Below are positions 34,119 through 44,189 of a DNA stretch of 64,000 nt, in pieces. The notes under the pieces are model-generated. The model was not told the origin of the DNA. It ran no database searches and was given only the letters and a program-made list of their open reading frames with translations. A program made the position numbers and the translations under genes. This DNA is from Sulfurimonas sp. RIFOXYD12_FULL_33_39 (lineage in GTDB: Bacteria > Campylobacterota > Campylobacteria > Campylobacterales > Sulfurimonadaceae). Numbering within the stretch: the stretch's first letter is position 1; each line of letters starts with the position of its first letter. Location: NCBI GenBank assembly GCA_001829785.1, contig MICF01000005.1, positions 310,001-374,000 on the forward strand, in the 5' to 3' direction.

Positions 34119-34945
34119 TGAAAAAACAAAACATAAATTTTTCCAATTTATCTTCAATAAAAATAGGGCAAACCACAGAAGTTTCTATTTTAGAAGATTG
34201 CACTCAGAGATACGAAGATTACCATATCATCGGTTCATGCAATAATATTTTAATGGGTACAAAGCCTCCGCTGCTTTTGAAACTTAGCAAGAAATATGAC
34301 TATATACATGTAGAAGATAATCTTCTAAAAATAGGCGCTGCATCGCCATCTGGTAAAGTCGCCTCTTTTTGCAAAAAACACAATATTGCAAACTTTGAAT
34401 TTATCTCTCATCTGCCCGGAACTTTGGGCGGATTGGTTTTTATGAATGCCGGACTAAAAGAGTTTGAAATATTTAACAATCTTGTATCCGTAACTACATG
34501 TAACGGCAATTTTGTAAAAAACGATATTAATTACGGATATAGATATACCGACATAAACGCTCCCATTTTAGAAGCGACTTTTCTTTTATCTTACGGCTTT
34601 GATAAGGAAAAGTTAAAAATGTTTAAAGCAATGCGTAAAAACCAACCTGCTACCCCGAGTGCCGGAAGCTGTTTCAAAAACCCAAAAGGCGATTATGCAG
34701 GAAGACTTATAGAAGCGGTCGGGCTAAAAGGTTTTAGAGTAGGCGGTATGGAGTTTAGCAAAGAACATGCAAACTTTTTGGTAAATATACAAAACGGCAC
34801 ATTTGACGAAGCTGTTTTTTTGATTCAAGAGGCTCAAAAGAGAGTTTACAGTGAATTTAATATTTGGCTTGAGTGCGAGATAAAAATTTTGGATAAAAGA
34901 TATATGGGCGAGAATTCGCCACTTCTAAATCCAAATAGGATTTAG
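34118..34945 (+). CDS. murB: UDP-N-acetylenolpyruvoylglucosamine reductase MurB
   Basis: 275 residues, a short MurB like those in Campylobacterota. FAD-binding parts: SSIKIG, IIGSCNNIL (GSGSN-like), HLPGTLGGLVFMNAG, and the catalytic region PSAGSCFKNPKGDYAGRLIEA with LKGFRVGG and SKEHANFLVN later. It reduces enolpyruvyl-UDP-GlcNAc to UDP-MurNAc in peptidoglycan synthesis. Stop interlocked with that of nifU (TTAG). Confidence 0.93.
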   Translation: MKKQNINFSNLSSIKIGQTTEVSILEDCTQRYEDYHIIGSCNNILMGTKPPLLLKLSKKYDYIHVEDNLLKIGAASPSGKVASFCKKHNIANFEFISHLPGTLGGLVFMNAGLKEFEIFNNLVSVTTCNGNFVKNDINYGYRYTDINAPILEATFLLSYGFDKEKLKMFKAMRKNQPATPSAGSCFKNPKGDYAGRLIEAVGLKGFRVGGMEFSKEHANFLVNIQNGTFDEAVFLIQEAQKRVYSEFNIWLECEIKILDKRYMGENSPLLNPNRI

Positions 34946-35916
34946 ATTGGCAATACTCTGATTTTTTTAGAAAGTTTCTCTTTTAAAGTTGACTCAATCG
35001 CATAAAGAGTTCCCGTAGCCGAACTAGCACAGCCGTTACATGCACCCAAATATCTGATGTAAACATCTATATAATCATCACCGGGTTTTACGTCTATTAC
35101 TTCCATATCTCCGCCGTCCATAATTAAAAACTGTCTAATACTCTCATCTATTTGAGCATCAATTGCTTTAATCTGCTGAACCAATGTCATTGACTCAAAA
35201 TTACCTTTTGAACCTGCATCCGCAGCGGCTTTCATCTTCTCTTCATCCATTTCACGACGCGTATCTCTTAAAATATCCACTAAATAGTACTCCCTTTTTT
35301 CATGTCCGCCAGGTTTTATACAGCTTTTACAAAAACCGCCTGCTTTTGTGTAATCTGTAATCTGCTCGATTGTCGTTAAGTCATTAAGTCTAATAACCTC
35401 TTGAAGAGTTTTTAAGCTAACGCGAGCACACTCACATACTATAATCTCCTCTTCAAAACTATCCGCATCAACTCCCATGTAAAGAGCTGCAGCTTTTTTG
35501 ATAACATCATACGCCATAACCGAACAGTGCATCTTTTGAGGCGGAACGGCAGGAGTTTCAGGGTTGTCTCGGAGAGCAAACTCAACATCGATATTTGTAA
35601 TTTTAACCGCTTCTTTCACGGTTTTACCGATACAAAGTTCAGTCATAATATCAGAACTCGCTATAGCCGTTCCGCATCCAAAACTCTTAAATTTGGAGTT
35701 TACTATTACGTCTGTTTTTGGGTCAACTTCCCAATAAAGACGTACTGCATCCCCACAGCTCTCCGCACCGAAATCGGCAACTATCAGCCTATTGCCATGT
35801 GCCGCTGCCTCTTCCTCACTTATTTCGCCCTGATGATTAGGGTTATTCATTAAAGTCGTTACTTTATTTGAGTATGCATCCCATAAAGAAGCGCCCAATA
35901 AATCATTTTTTGCCAT
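34942..35916 (-). CDS. nifU: Fe-S cluster scaffold NifU
   Basis: 324 residues from ATG 35916 (MAKNDLLGASLW), which has an AAGGAA site upstream; 30 further codons exist upstream in frame but run into a repeat element and lack coding character. Three modules: IscU-like scaffold (about 1-130; Cys in ESCGDAV, FGCGTA, HCSVMA), a central 2Fe-2S domain (about 145-200; CECARV and FCKSC), and a C-terminal Nfu domain with GACNGCASS. Works with NifS, encoded just upstream, for general Fe-S assembly in these bacteria. Confidence 0.95.
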   Translation of the reverse strand: MAKNDLLGASLWDAYSNKVTTLMNNPNHQGEISEEEAAAHGNRLIVADFGAESCGDAVRLYWEVDPKTDVIVNSKFKSFGCGTAIASSDIMTELCIGKTVKEAVKITNIDVEFALRDNPETPAVPPQKMHCSVMAYDVIKKAAALYMGVDADSFEEEIIVCECARVSLKTLQEVIRLNDLTTIEQITDYTKAGGFCKSCIKPGGHEKREYYLVDILRDTRREMDEEKMKAAADAGSKGNFESMTLVQQIKAIDAQIDESIRQFLIMDGGDMEVIDVKPGDDYIDVYIRYLGACNGCASSATGTLYAIESTLKEKLSKKIRVLPI

Positions 35917-35976
35917 AACTTTATTTCCTTTTTTATAATTGTTTATTAATTGAGTTATCTGAATAATTATAGTTTT

Positions 35977-36043
35977 AGATTGCCGCGCTTCTAACGAAGC
36001 TCGCAATGACAGTCATTGCAAGAAGCTAATGGCGAAGCAATCT
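35977..36043. repeat. 67-base imperfect palindromic intergenic repeat
   Basis: The element begins AGATTGC and ends GCAATCT, with GCTTCT and GAAGC internal pieces and a perfect centre GCAATGAC-A-GTCATTGC (36003-36019). It sits alone in the nifS-nifU gap and is richer in G and C than its surroundings. The GTCATTGC...GAAGCAATCT wording matches a class of dispersed intergenic palindromes I have seen in many bacterial genomes. No second copy was noticed in this window. Confidence 0.7.
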
Positions 36044-36068
36044 ATTTTTAATCAGAACACTTAATTAC

Positions 36069-37286
<1,218 letters not shown>

Positions 37287-37446
37287 TTACCTCATTAAAT
37301 CGGGTTGTTTTTTAATTAAGACAATTTTTGTCTTGTTTTGTTATTGACATAATAATAGTATTGTGATTTGATTATGCTTAAATGAAACTGTACTTATGTC
37401 AGATTTAAGCTATAATTATATTTATATTACAATTTAGGAACTATTC

Positions 37447-37950
37447 ATGTGTAATTTTAACAAACAAAACGACGATACGAAAGCATTAATACATCTTTTA
37501 ATGAAAAAATGCGCAGACACCGTAGGCGGTGCCAATTTTCTGCTAGGTTTAATAGAAGCAATGAAAGAGAAAAAACCCAATGCTTTAATAATAAATACAT
37601 GTAAAGTTGACTCTAAAGAGCTTAAAATCTCATGGAACAAAATAGTTTTTAAAGATAAATTTGATGTTTTAGAAGAGGCTGTGCGCTCACATAAAAGCTC
37701 AGAAAGTCAAGATTTTAATCTGCTTGAAAACGATAATCAAAAAAAGAGAAAAAAAATTTTAAATATGGTAAAAACTCTAGCACCGATTGAGTTTAGCGTG
37801 ACCGCAAAGGGTTCACAAGAGTATTCCGGATTTAATTTTAAAATTTTTGAAACTGTTGAAGAGGATTATGTAAAAGTAAATCCTATATTTGCTGCAATGT
37901 TTTTCTGCTCAACAGAGTATATGAAAAAAGCTCTAAAATATGAGATTTAG
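37447..37950 (+). CDS. Unassigned soluble protein
   Basis: 167 residues, no signal peptide or membrane helix. Cysteines at the N-terminus (MCNF), in KKCADTVGG, NTCKV and FFCSTEY. The C-terminal half has a beta-rich look (FSVTAKGSQEYSGFNFKIFETVEED). I do not recognise a family. Monocistronic with an AT-rich upstream region (a TGACATAAT element near 37345). Its stop is interlocked with that of the convergent pseudouridine synthase gene (TTAG). Confidence 0.65.
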   Translation: MCNFNKQNDDTKALIHLLMKKCADTVGGANFLLGLIEAMKEKKPNALIINTCKVDSKELKISWNKIVFKDKFDVLEEAVRSHKSSESQDFNLLENDNQKKRKKILNMVKTLAPIEFSVTAKGSQEYSGFNFKIFETVEEDYVKVNPIFAAMFFCSTEYMKKALKYEI

Positions 37951-38633
37951 ATAGTTATAACCTTATATTGTGATGGTTTTAGCTCCTCAACGCTAAAATC
38001 TCCAAAACTTACTCTGTGAAGTGTCACGACTCTATTTCCGACTGCCGCAAACATTCTCTTTACCTGATGATATCTTCCCTCACAAATCTCAACTCTTACA
38101 TGTAAAGGCGATATTACCTCCAATTTTGCTCCAAGAAGCGGTTTTTTTTCACCATTTAGCATAAGTTTTCCGCTTGCAAAAATATCTGCTTCATCTCCTC
38201 TGAGTTCTTGCGCAAGAGTAGCTTCATATACTTTTATTACATCACTTTTTGGACTTGTAAGCTTATGATTTAATGCACCGTCATCAGTTAGTAAAATTGC
38301 GCCCGTGGTATCGACATCAAGTCTGCCGATAGTAGAAATTTTTGGATTTCTTCTTTGCCAGCGAAGCGGAAGCAGTGAATATATAAGCACTCCTGCATCA
38401 TCATGAGAGCAGATTACACCGTGTGGCTTGTTCAAAAGTATCAGCAAACTTTCCGCATCAAGCACCTCATCATCTACCGTTATATCGTTATGATAAGCTT
38501 TTTTATCAACATCAAAAACTCTTACGCCATCAATACAAACTCTAAACATTTTTAAAAATTTTTTTGCTTCACTTCTTGAACAATACCCTAAGCTTGAGAG
38601 ATGGGCATCGACTCTTTTGTAACTGTTTTGCAT
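37947..38633 (-). CDS. RsuA/RluB-family pseudouridine synthase
   Basis: 228 residues. N-terminal S4 domain (about 3-55; RVDAHLSSLGYCSRSEAKKFL), then the synthase domain with the catalytic Asp in GRLDVDTTGAILLTDDG (about 103-119), plus LLNKPHGVICSHDD and EGRYHQVKRMFAAVG. The family modifies 16S or 23S rRNA uridines. The size and motif order fit RsuA (16S U516) better than RluB, but this is not decisive. Confidence 0.88.
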   Translation of the reverse strand: MQNSYKRVDAHLSSLGYCSRSEAKKFLKMFRVCIDGVRVFDVDKKAYHNDITVDDEVLDAESLLILLNKPHGVICSHDDAGVLIYSLLPLRWQRRNPKISTIGRLDVDTTGAILLTDDGALNHKLTSPKSDVIKVYEATLAQELRGDEADIFASGKLMLNGEKKPLLGAKLEVISPLHVRVEICEGRYHQVKRMFAAVGNRVVTLHRVSFGDFSVEELKPSQYKVITI

Positions 38634-38706
38634 ATTTATCGCTTTTTTAAAAGTAGGACTGTTTTTTAGACTAAATTATATACAAAATATCTTTGAAATC
38701 CGATTT

Positions 38707-39435
38707 TTACTTTTCATCTTCTTTAGAAAAGAGTTTTACACAGTTTCTTCCGGCGCTTTTGGCTCTATATAACGCTTTATCGGACTCTTGCAATATCATA
38801 TTTATATCATCACCGCCTTTTCCGAAACTTAATCCTATTGATATTGTTATATTTTTATGTTCACATCTAAAAGAGCTATTTTGAACCGACTCTCTAATAT
38901 ATTGCATCTTCTCTAATATGTCATCTTTGGCAATATCATTATATATAATTACAAACTCCTCTCCGCCGTAACGGCAAAGAGTATCAGTGGTTCTCGTTAA
39001 AGATTTTAATTTCAGTGCCAAACACTTTAAAATGCAATCACCCGCTTCATGCCCTAACGTATCGTTAATCTCTTTGAATTTATCTATATCTATAAATGCG
39101 ATGGCAAAAACCGAACCTTCTTTACGCAATATCTTGAATTTTAGTAAAAAATCATTTAAGTAGTGACGATTATATAAACCTGTCAAACCGTCGGTAAAAG
39201 CGTAGCTACGAGCTTTGGCATTGATTTTTCTAATCTCTTTTTTTGTTATCAGGTAGAGTATCGAGGCAACAACTAAAGCGGATATAACGGAGAAAATCAG
39301 CTCTTTAAAAAAAATAATATATGTAAAATCATCATAAACAAGCAGAACTCTCAAAGCTGACAACGGTACTAAAGCTAATAAAATCACAACAATAACTTTT
39401 ATAATTAATTTTTTTTGCTCACTTTTTTTTATCAT
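38707..39435 (-). CDS. Membrane diguanylate cyclase (GGDEF)
   Basis: 242 residues. Two membrane helices (about 10-28 and 40-64) with a very short loop between, then a GGDEF domain (about 78-240) with intact active site CRYGGEEF and the LTGLYNRHYL entry motif. It probably makes c-di-GMP; there is no separate sensor domain. Starts 27 bases after the AraC gene, so possibly co-transcribed with it. Confidence 0.9.
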   Translation of the reverse strand: MIKKSEQKKLIIKVIVVILLALVPLSALRVLLVYDDFTYIIFFKELIFSVISALVVASILYLITKKEIRKINAKARSYAFTDGLTGLYNRHYLNDFLLKFKILRKEGSVFAIAFIDIDKFKEINDTLGHEAGDCILKCLALKLKSLTRTTDTLCRYGGEEFVIIYNDIAKDDILEKMQYIRESVQNSSFRCEHKNITISIGLSFGKGGDDINMILQESDKALYRAKSAGRNCVKLFSKEDEK

Positions 39436-39462
39436 AATCTAATATTTTTCCTCTATCACGTT

Positions 39463-40305
39463 TTAACTACTCTTTAGCTCGTTGCGTTGCATCTGATATA
39501 TCTGTATTTTTTGATTTGTCACGTCATCAAAAACAACACTTGGGTTTGCACCGAAAAATTTTTTAAAAACAGAGTTCATATGCGAATAATCGCTATAAAG
39601 ATATTCTAGTTCTTTAAATCCGCAATCATCTTCTATATATGAAAGCACGGTATTACAAAACTTTGAGATATATATAAAATTTTTCGGTGTCAACCCTATG
39701 ATTTTTTTAAACTCTCTCTCCAATTTACTTCTACTGCAATTAAACTCTTCAAGAAGGGTTTTGACACTCACTTCAAAGTGATACTTATGAATAATCATAT
39801 CTATCACGTCTTGTATGCACATATGTTTATTGCCTTGCGCTGATTGCAGTCTATCTAAAGCGCTGTTTAAATACTCTATTTCGTCATTTATGCTTGAGTG
39901 AGTGTATAACTCTTTAAAATAGTTTTCTATTACACTTATTTCAATCTCTAAATAACCCTCCTTTAAAACAGACGCATTAGTATTAAAGAGTTTATAAAAA
40001 CCTATAGGCGTAAGCTCTGCCAATATTAGCGGAAATTTTATATCTGACGCAGAATCTTTGCTGCTTAATACAAATTTTTTTATCTTGTTATTTTTAATGC
40101 TGATAGAGTAGTTCTTTGGAATGGGGAATTTTTTATCCTCATTGTAAATTTCCGTATATCCGTCAAATCCCCTGTTAAAGAGCATAAAATTGCACCCGTT
40201 TGGCAGAAACAGTAAAGTCTCAATACCCTTTAATGAAGTTATAACAATATACTGCTTAACGATATCGTCTAACTCTTTTGATGGAGAAAAAATATTATAT
40301 ATCAT
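39463..40305 (-). CDS. AraC-family transcriptional regulator
   Basis: 280 residues. N-terminal part (about 1-160) begins SPSKELDDIVKQYIVI and contains LPNGCNFMLFNRG, like AraC proteins with a DUF6597-type N-domain. The C-terminal HTH pair includes VKTLLEEFNCSRSKLEREFK and a second, degenerate motif with YSDYSHMNSVFKKFFGANPS. Target and inducer unknown; the GGDEF gene downstream may be one target. Confidence 0.82.
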   Translation of the reverse strand: MIYNIFSPSKELDDIVKQYIVITSLKGIETLLFLPNGCNFMLFNRGFDGYTEIYNEDKKFPIPKNYSISIKNNKIKKFVLSSKDSASDIKFPLILAELTPIGFYKLFNTNASVLKEGYLEIEISVIENYFKELYTHSSINDEIEYLNSALDRLQSAQGNKHMCIQDVIDMIIHKYHFEVSVKTLLEEFNCSRSKLEREFKKIIGLTPKNFIYISKFCNTVLSYIEDDCGFKELEYLYSDYSHMNSVFKKFFGANPSVVFDDVTNQKIQIYQMQRNELKSS

Positions 40306-40412
40306 ACCATAACCGTTATTTTTATTTTAAGTTATAATATCCCAAATGTAAATTGTTCCGCTTGTATTAAACCGTCAACAAGAGCAGTTTCACGATAATT
40401 TTAAATCTTAAA

Positions 40413-40421
40413 TGATATAAT
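40413..40421 (+). promoter_or_regulatory. Extended -10 promoter element of leuC
   Basis: TGATATAAT, 32 bases before ATG 40454; no well-spaced -35. Confidence 0.55.
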
Positions 40422-40453
40422 CGCAAAATTAATTACTTTTATAAAGGTTCATT

Positions 40454-41716
40454 ATGGCTCAAACTATAACTGAAAAAATATTTTCCGAGCATGTAGGCAA
40501 AGCGGTTTATGCAGGAGAAATTATCCGCTGCGACATAGATATGGTCATTGGAAACGATATCACTACGCCTATCTCAATAAGCGCTTTTAATCTAAGCGGT
40601 GCTACTAAACTTGCAAACCCGGACGGTTTTTCTATCGTTCTTGACCACTTTATCCCTGCAAAAGACATTGCAAGTGCAAATCAAGCGAGAATCAGCCGTG
40701 ACTTTGCAAAAAAACACAATCTTAAAAACTTTTTTGATGAAAAAGACATGGGGATTGAGCATGCTCTTTTACCGGAAAAAGGTCTTGTCGTTCCCGGTGA
40801 TGTTATCATCGGAGCAGATTCACATACATGTACTCACGGCGCTCTTGGAGCATTCTCTACGGGTATGGGTTCAACCGACTTGGCATTTGCCATGGTAACG
40901 GGAGGAAACTGGTTTAAAGTTCCTGAATCGATAAAAGTCGTTCTTAGCGGAAAACCAGGCAAATATACTACGGGTAAAGATATAATTTTAGAAATTATCC
41001 GAATGATTGGCGTTGATGGTGCACTCTACAGAACTTTGGAGTTTACGGGAAGCACAATTAAATATCTAAGCATGGACGACAGATTTTCTATGTGTAATAT
41101 GGCTATTGAAGCGGGTGCAAAAAGCGGCATTGTAGCGTATGACGATATTACAAAAGAGTTTTTAGCAGATAAAAATCTAGCAAGAGCGCCGAAAATCCAC
41201 TACTCCGATGAAGATGCTTCTTATGCAGAGATTTTAGAGATAGACGTTGCAAAACTTGAACCCGTTATCGCTTATCCGTTTTTACCGTCAAACGGCCACA
41301 GCGTAACAGAAGCCGTAAAAGACAAAATCAAGATAGATCAGGCATTTATCGGAAGCTGTACAAACGGCAGACTCGGAGATTTAAAAGTTGCAGCAGAGAT
41401 ACTTAAAGGCAAAAAAGTTCATCCCGATGTTCGCCTTATCGTGACTCCCGGGACACAGATGATTCTTCGTGAAGCAAACAAGCTAGGCTATATCGACATA
41501 ATCGTTGATGCCGGCGGAGTCGTAAGCAATCCTACATGTGGAGCTTGTCTTGGAGGATATATGGGAATACTCGGCGACAATGAGGTTGCGATATCTACAA
41601 CCAACCGTAATTTTGTCGGTCGTATGGGGTCTCGCTCATCAAAAGTTTATTTGGCAAACTCCGCAGTTGCGGCAATTTCTGCTATTGAAGGCTATATTGC
41701 AGACCCGAGAGTTTGA
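40454..41716 (+). CDS. leuC: 3-isopropylmalate dehydratase large subunit LeuC
   Basis: 420 residues, the short bacterial/archaeal LeuC class. Aconitase-type signatures: DSHTCTHGALGAF, FIGSCTNGRLGDL and PTCGACLGGYMG, the last two carrying cysteines for the 4Fe-4S cluster. It isomerises 2- to 3-isopropylmalate in leucine synthesis together with LeuD. No leuD, leuA or leuB is nearby, so the leucine genes are scattered in this organism or this copy acts in a related pathway (homoaconitase-like). Confidence 0.9.
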   Translation: MAQTITEKIFSEHVGKAVYAGEIIRCDIDMVIGNDITTPISISAFNLSGATKLANPDGFSIVLDHFIPAKDIASANQARISRDFAKKHNLKNFFDEKDMGIEHALLPEKGLVVPGDVIIGADSHTCTHGALGAFSTGMGSTDLAFAMVTGGNWFKVPESIKVVLSGKPGKYTTGKDIILEIIRMIGVDGALYRTLEFTGSTIKYLSMDDRFSMCNMAIEAGAKSGIVAYDDITKEFLADKNLARAPKIHYSDEDASYAEILEIDVAKLEPVIAYPFLPSNGHSVTEAVKDKIKIDQAFIGSCTNGRLGDLKVAAEILKGKKVHPDVRLIVTPGTQMILREANKLGYIDIIVDAGGVVSNPTCGACLGGYMGILGDNEVAISTTNRNFVGRMGSRSSKVYLANSAVAAISAIEGYIADPRV

Positions 41717-41786
41717 GCAAGTTTAATAAATTATAACGCTTTAAGATAGAGATAGATAAAATACGTAAAACATTAAAGGATGTACG

Positions 41787-42824
41787 ATGAAAAAACTACT
41801 GTTAATTCCTGCTATTTTAGCCGGAAGTATGGCATTTGCGCAAGATTATAAATATGAGATAACGCCTGTTGTCGGATACAATGTTGCTGAAGGAAATATT
41901 GAAATCGACAACCAAACTCTATATGGTGCTGAGTTGCAGTATAACGACGTTAATACGTTCTTAAAACCTGAGCTTAGCGTTTTATACACTGACGCAGATT
42001 ATGACAACTCTACGATTAGCACGGATATTTATCGTATTGCTATCAACGGAGTTAAAGAGTTTAGCTCGATGGGTATCTTTACGCCACTTGCAAAAATTGG
42101 TGTAGGTTATGAAACAATCGACACTCGTTTAGCAGGTAATAGAGACGGTATGTTCTTAAATGCCGGTGTTGGAGCAAAGATTCCCTTTAGTGATGCTATT
42201 GCTCTAAAATTGGAAGCTCTTTACATGTTAAAAAACAATCATAGCAATATGGACAGCAACCTTGCTCTCTTAGCGGGTCTAAATTTTGCTTTTGGACCAA
42301 AATCACAACCTCAACCGGAGCCTACACCTGCACCACAGCAAAAGCCTGTTGACGGTGATGATGATAAAGACGGTGTTTTAAATTCTGTTGATAAGTGTCC
42401 TAACACAAAAGCAGGGGCAAAAGTTGATGCTAACGGATGCGAGATAGCACTTGCTAAAGTTATAGAGACTCAAGCTAAAGCATGTCCTCCTAAAATCAAC
42501 CTGCACATCAACTTCAAATTTGACTCTGCGGTAATAGATGAAGAGTCAAAACCGCGTGTAGTAAAATTTTCAGAGTTCTTGAAATGTTCAAAAGAATACA
42601 AAGCTGAAATCATAGGTCATACTGACAGTGTAGGTACTGATGCTTATAATCAAAAACTTTCTCAAAGACGTGCAGATGCCGTAAGAAACGAGATTGTAAA
42701 AGACGGTGTAGATGCCAATAGAGTAACAACATCTGCAAAAGGCGAAAGTGAGCCTATAGCTACAAATAAAACTCGTGAGGGTCGTGCAGAAAACAGACGT
42801 ATAGAAGCACAACTTTCAAAATAG
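41787..42824 (+). CDS. OmpA-family outer membrane protein
   Basis: 345 residues. Signal peptide (about 1-18, AFA), an N-terminal beta-barrel (about 20-172), a Pro/Gln linker (PQPEPTPAPQQKP), a thrombospondin type 3-like calcium repeat (DGDDDKDGVLNSVDKCPNTKAG), and a C-terminal OmpA domain (about 230-345; FDSAVIDEESKP, IIGHTDSVGTDAYNQKLSQRRADAV) that binds peptidoglycan. AAAGGA precedes the start. The next gene, mobA, begins on the base after its stop. Confidence 0.92.
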   Translation: MKKLLLIPAILAGSMAFAQDYKYEITPVVGYNVAEGNIEIDNQTLYGAELQYNDVNTFLKPELSVLYTDADYDNSTISTDIYRIAINGVKEFSSMGIFTPLAKIGVGYETIDTRLAGNRDGMFLNAGVGAKIPFSDAIALKLEALYMLKNNHSNMDSNLALLAGLNFAFGPKSQPQPEPTPAPQQKPVDGDDDKDGVLNSVDKCPNTKAGAKVDANGCEIALAKVIETQAKACPPKINLHINFKFDSAVIDEESKPRVVKFSEFLKCSKEYKAEIIGHTDSVGTDAYNQKLSQRRADAVRNEIVKDGVDANRVTTSAKGESEPIATNKTREGRAENRRIEAQLSK

Positions 42825-43397
42825 ATGATACAAATCCCTTGTATTATATTTGCAGGCGGAAAATCCAGTCGAATGGGAGAGGATAAGTCTCTTCTCCCTT
42901 TTGGAAATTCTGCATCGCTTACTCAATTTCAACTCTCTCGCCTTAGTAAAATTTTTAAAAACGTTTATATCTCATGTAAAGACAAATCGAAATTTAGCTT
43001 CGAAGCAGATTTCATAGAGGATATAAAAAGCAATTCTACTTTTGCCCCAACAGCAGGCTTTGTTGCTATTTTTAAGCATTTGACATGTGAGAGTTTTTTT
43101 GCACTTAGCGTTGATTCTCCTTTTATAAGCGAACATGAGATATCGCGTCTAATAAAGGAAGACTCTTTAGACAATGATGCAACTATTGCAAGAACAAAAA
43201 GCGGCTTACAGCCTATGTGCGGGATATACCATCGTTCTTTGGAAAAAAAATTTATTAACATGTTAAAAGAAGATAACCATAAACTAAGCTTTTTACTTAA
43301 ATCTTCAAATACCGTTTTTGTTGATTTTGAAGATGAAAAATCCTTTCTTAACCTAAATCATCCCCACGAATATCAAGAAGCACTGCAACTCATTTAA
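42825..43397 (+). CDS. mobA: Molybdenum cofactor guanylyltransferase MobA
   Basis: 190 residues. Nucleotidyltransferase start [21 protein letters not shown] matches MobA closely, then [10 protein letters not shown] (metal-binding Asp) and [12 protein letters not shown]. It attaches GMP to molybdopterin, as needed by DMSO-reductase-type enzymes such as periplasmic nitrate reductase, which fits a denitrifier. It starts immediately at the ompA stop with no room for its own promoter, an unusual pairing. Confidence 0.88.
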   Translation: MIQIPCIIFAGGKSSRMGEDKSLLPFGNSASLTQFQLSRLSKIFKNVYISCKDKSKFSFEADFIEDIKSNSTFAPTAGFVAIFKHLTCESFFALSVDSPFISEHEISRLIKEDSLDNDATIARTKSGLQPMCGIYHRSLEKKFINMLKEDNHKLSFLLKSSNTVFVDFEDEKSFLNLNHPHEYQEALQLI

Positions 43398-43411
43398 AAT
43401 TATTTTACTTT

Positions 43412-43420
43412 TGATATAAT
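43412..43420 (+). promoter_or_regulatory. Extended -10 promoter element of moaC
   Basis: TGATATAAT, 36 bases before ATG 43457; same nonamer as at other promoters here. Confidence 0.55.
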
Positions 43421-43456
43421 ATAAGATTGTATAAATAAGTTTTTCAGGATAAAAAT

Positions 43457-43927
43457 ATGAACTTAACTCACCTTGATGAGAATCAAAGACCTAAGATGGT
43501 TGACGTGTCGGATAAAAACCAGACTACCAGAGTAGCCGTTGCAAGCGGTATAATTGAGATGAGCAGAGATGCTTTTGATGCCATTGTAACAGAGAAAACA
43601 AAAAAAGGTCCCGTACTTCAAACTGCCGTTATTGCGGCAATTATGGGAGTTAAAAAAACAAGCGATTTGATTCCGATGTGCCACCCGCTAAATCTTAGCG
43701 GTATAAACTGTGATGTTGAGGAGATAGCAGAACTTCCAGGTTTTAAATTAACCGTAACTGCCAAATTAACCGGACAAACTGGCGTTGAGATGGAAGCCCT
43801 TACCGGAACAAGTATCGGTCTTTTAACCATATATGATATGGTAAAAGCGATTGACAAAGGTATGATTATAAGAAACGTACAACTGGAGAAAAAATCAGGA
43901 GGCAAGAGTGGAGATTATCAACGATAG
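43457..43927 (+). CDS. moaC: Cyclic pyranopterin monophosphate synthase MoaC
   Basis: 156 residues, full length. Conserved: [66 protein letters not shown] and [10 protein letters not shown] at the C-terminus. It forms cyclic pyranopterin monophosphate in molybdenum cofactor synthesis. The start of the next gene lies within its last codons. Confidence 0.96.
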   Translation: MNLTHLDENQRPKMVDVSDKNQTTRVAVASGIIEMSRDAFDAIVTEKTKKGPVLQTAVIAAIMGVKKTSDLIPMCHPLNLSGINCDVEEIAELPGFKLTVTAKLTGQTGVEMEALTGTSIGLLTIYDMVKAIDKGMIIRNVQLEKKSGGKSGDYQR

Positions 43928-44177
43928 TAAAGAAAAACTGGAACTTATTTATCCATGTTCATGGTCTTATAAGCTTATCGCCTCTGAAGTAGAAGCTTTG
44001 AAAAAAGCGATACATGACGTTATAAGCGAGAGAGAACATAAACTGACTCATTCAAAAAGTAGCAAAGGCGGTAAGTATGTAAGTATGAACCTAGATATGC
44101 TTGTTCACAATGAAGATGACAGAAATTTTATTTATGAGGCATTAAAAGCTCATCAACATATAAAAATGGTACTTTAA
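43908..44177 (+). CDS. DUF493 (YbeD-like) small protein
   Basis: 89 residues from GTG 43908, set by a strong CAGGAGG eight bases upstream inside moaC; the genes overlap by 20 bases. The sequence ([54 protein letters not shown]) is that of the DUF493 family, known from E. coli YbeD and H. pylori HP0495, a ferredoxin-like fold of uncertain, possibly regulatory, function. Confidence 0.85.
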   Translation: MEIINDSKEKLELIYPCSWSYKLIASEVEALKKAIHDVISEREHKLTHSKSSKGGKYVSMNLDMLVHNEDDRNFIYEALKAHQHIKMVL

Positions 44178-44189
44178 AAAGGAGTTTAC

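Noticed and set aside
35527..35853. 108-residue plus-strand frame within nifU
   Set aside because: Antisense to NifU, whose cluster cysteines are all present; no start signal or family pattern.
35917..36006. N-terminal extension of NifU by 30 residues
   Set aside because: It would be encoded partly by the palindromic repeat, has no ribosome binding site, and the ATG at 35916 has both a good site and the usual NifU start.
39463..40305. The second AraC-type regulator as the controller of the TGCTAAAA promoters
   Set aside because: It is 31 kb away and no TGCTAAAA pair lies near it; the adjacent AraC gene at 6702 is the simpler candidate.
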